A DNA stretch of 64,000 nucleotides from Acetobacteraceae bacterium H6797. GTDB lineage: Bacteria > Pseudomonadota > Alphaproteobacteria > Acetobacterales > Acetobacteraceae. Below are positions 63,795 to 64,000 of this stretch, piece after piece; position 1 is the first letter of the stretch; each line of letters starts with the position of its first letter. The DNA is taken from positions 62,001-126,000 of the forward strand of contig JADFCQ010000004.1 in NCBI GenBank assembly GCA_015223225.1. The letters are read 5' to 3'. The notes beneath the pieces were generated by a model that had not been told where the DNA came from, did no database searches, and saw only the letters and a program-made list of their open reading frames with translations. The translations under genes and the position numbers were made by a program.

Positions 63795-64000
63795 ATGACC
63801 CGATCCTGGCTTCGCCCGGCGTCGCTCGACGCCGCGCTCAGGGCCCTGGCGGCCGAGACACCACCGCGCCTCTTCGCGGGCGGCACCGATATTTTCGCGG
63901 CCGAGGCCTTCCGCACCGCCTGGGGCCAGCCGCCCGATGGCGATACGCTGGATATCGACGCCATTCCGGGCCTTGAGGGGATCGAAAAGCGCGATGGCGT
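63795..64000 (+). CDS. Molybdenum hydroxylase FAD-binding subunit, 3' end outside the window
   Basis: The first 68 residues of a CoxM/NdhF-type FAD-binding subunit (FAD_binding_5). The FAD motif LFAGGTDIFA lies at ~residue 27, preceded by WLRPASLDAALRAL, the usual start. Such subunits pair with a 2Fe-2S and a molybdopterin subunit as in nicotinate, xanthine or CO dehydrogenase. With the enamidase-like gene nearby, nicotinate or a related N-heterocycle hydroxylase is a reasonable guess. The partner subunits should lie just downstream. Confidence 0.85.
   Translation, partial: MTRSWLRPASLDAALRALAAETPPRLFAGGTDIFAAEAFRTAWGQPPDGDTLDIDAIPGLEGIEKRDG

Overview
The window is about 64 kb of high-GC DNA with alphaproteobacterial gene content and order. 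A Rhodospirillales/Acetobacteraceae (Roseomonas-like) host fits best. The reasons are two Bug/TctC-type solute-binding protein genes, an opgGH pair, and the housekeeping run phnP-like, tatD, metG, holB, tmk, dacC, rlpA, mltB. This placement is inferred from gene content, not from a phylogeny.

Left core (1-19.8 kb): the 3' part of serA; a five-gene dipeptide/oligopeptide ABC importer operon (dppABCDF type) with 4-base stop/start overlaps; an enoyl-CoA hydratase-family gene; a DUF1194 vWA protein; tRNA-Glu; opgG-opgH for osmoregulated periplasmic glucans; an RpiR-type regulator; a small coiled-coil protein; a large GH17-GT2 fusion of the NdvB beta-glucan synthase type; an HD-domain nucleotidase-like protein; a Bug-type binding protein; and guaA.

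Accessory region (19.8-35.3 kb): this part is rich in regulators, oxidoreductases and broken genes. From 20.0 to 27.4 kb, a GlxA-type regulator (DJ-1/PfpI domain plus AraC HTH) sits among two hydrolases, an SDR, a zinc-type alcohol dehydrogenase, a secreted MRJP/Yellow-like protein and two paralogous 239-aa proteins of unknown function. The same 32-base sequence lies upstream of the first hydrolase operon (shared with the regulator's own promoter) and upstream of the alcohol dehydrogenase operon. I read this as a local regulon. From 27.4 to 32.4 kb lies a run of decayed genes: a frameshifted unknown remnant, a truncated VOC dioxygenase joined to a truncated Bug protein, a truncated and frameshifted aconitase, and an SDR with two frameshifts. 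Intact GntR and NTF2-like genes sit among them. Two LysR regulators and an NmrA-like oxidoreductase close the region.

Right core (35.3-64 kb): asd, a PAS-containing chemotaxis receptor, a class III aminotransferase, a cytoplasmic BisC/TorA-type molybdoenzyme overlapping a PhoX phosphatase gene, alaS, an AbgB-like M20 amidohydrolase, the phnP-like to mltB block, a YcxB-like membrane protein, a BaiN-like flavoprotein, a VOC protein, ilvE and a FrnE-like DsbA protein. The window ends in a possible N-heterocycle catabolic locus. It holds a DUF1185 protein, an enamidase-like amidohydrolase, a MarR regulator and the start of a molybdenum-hydroxylase FAD subunit. A repeated 12-base box precedes both the MarR gene and the FAD-subunit gene.
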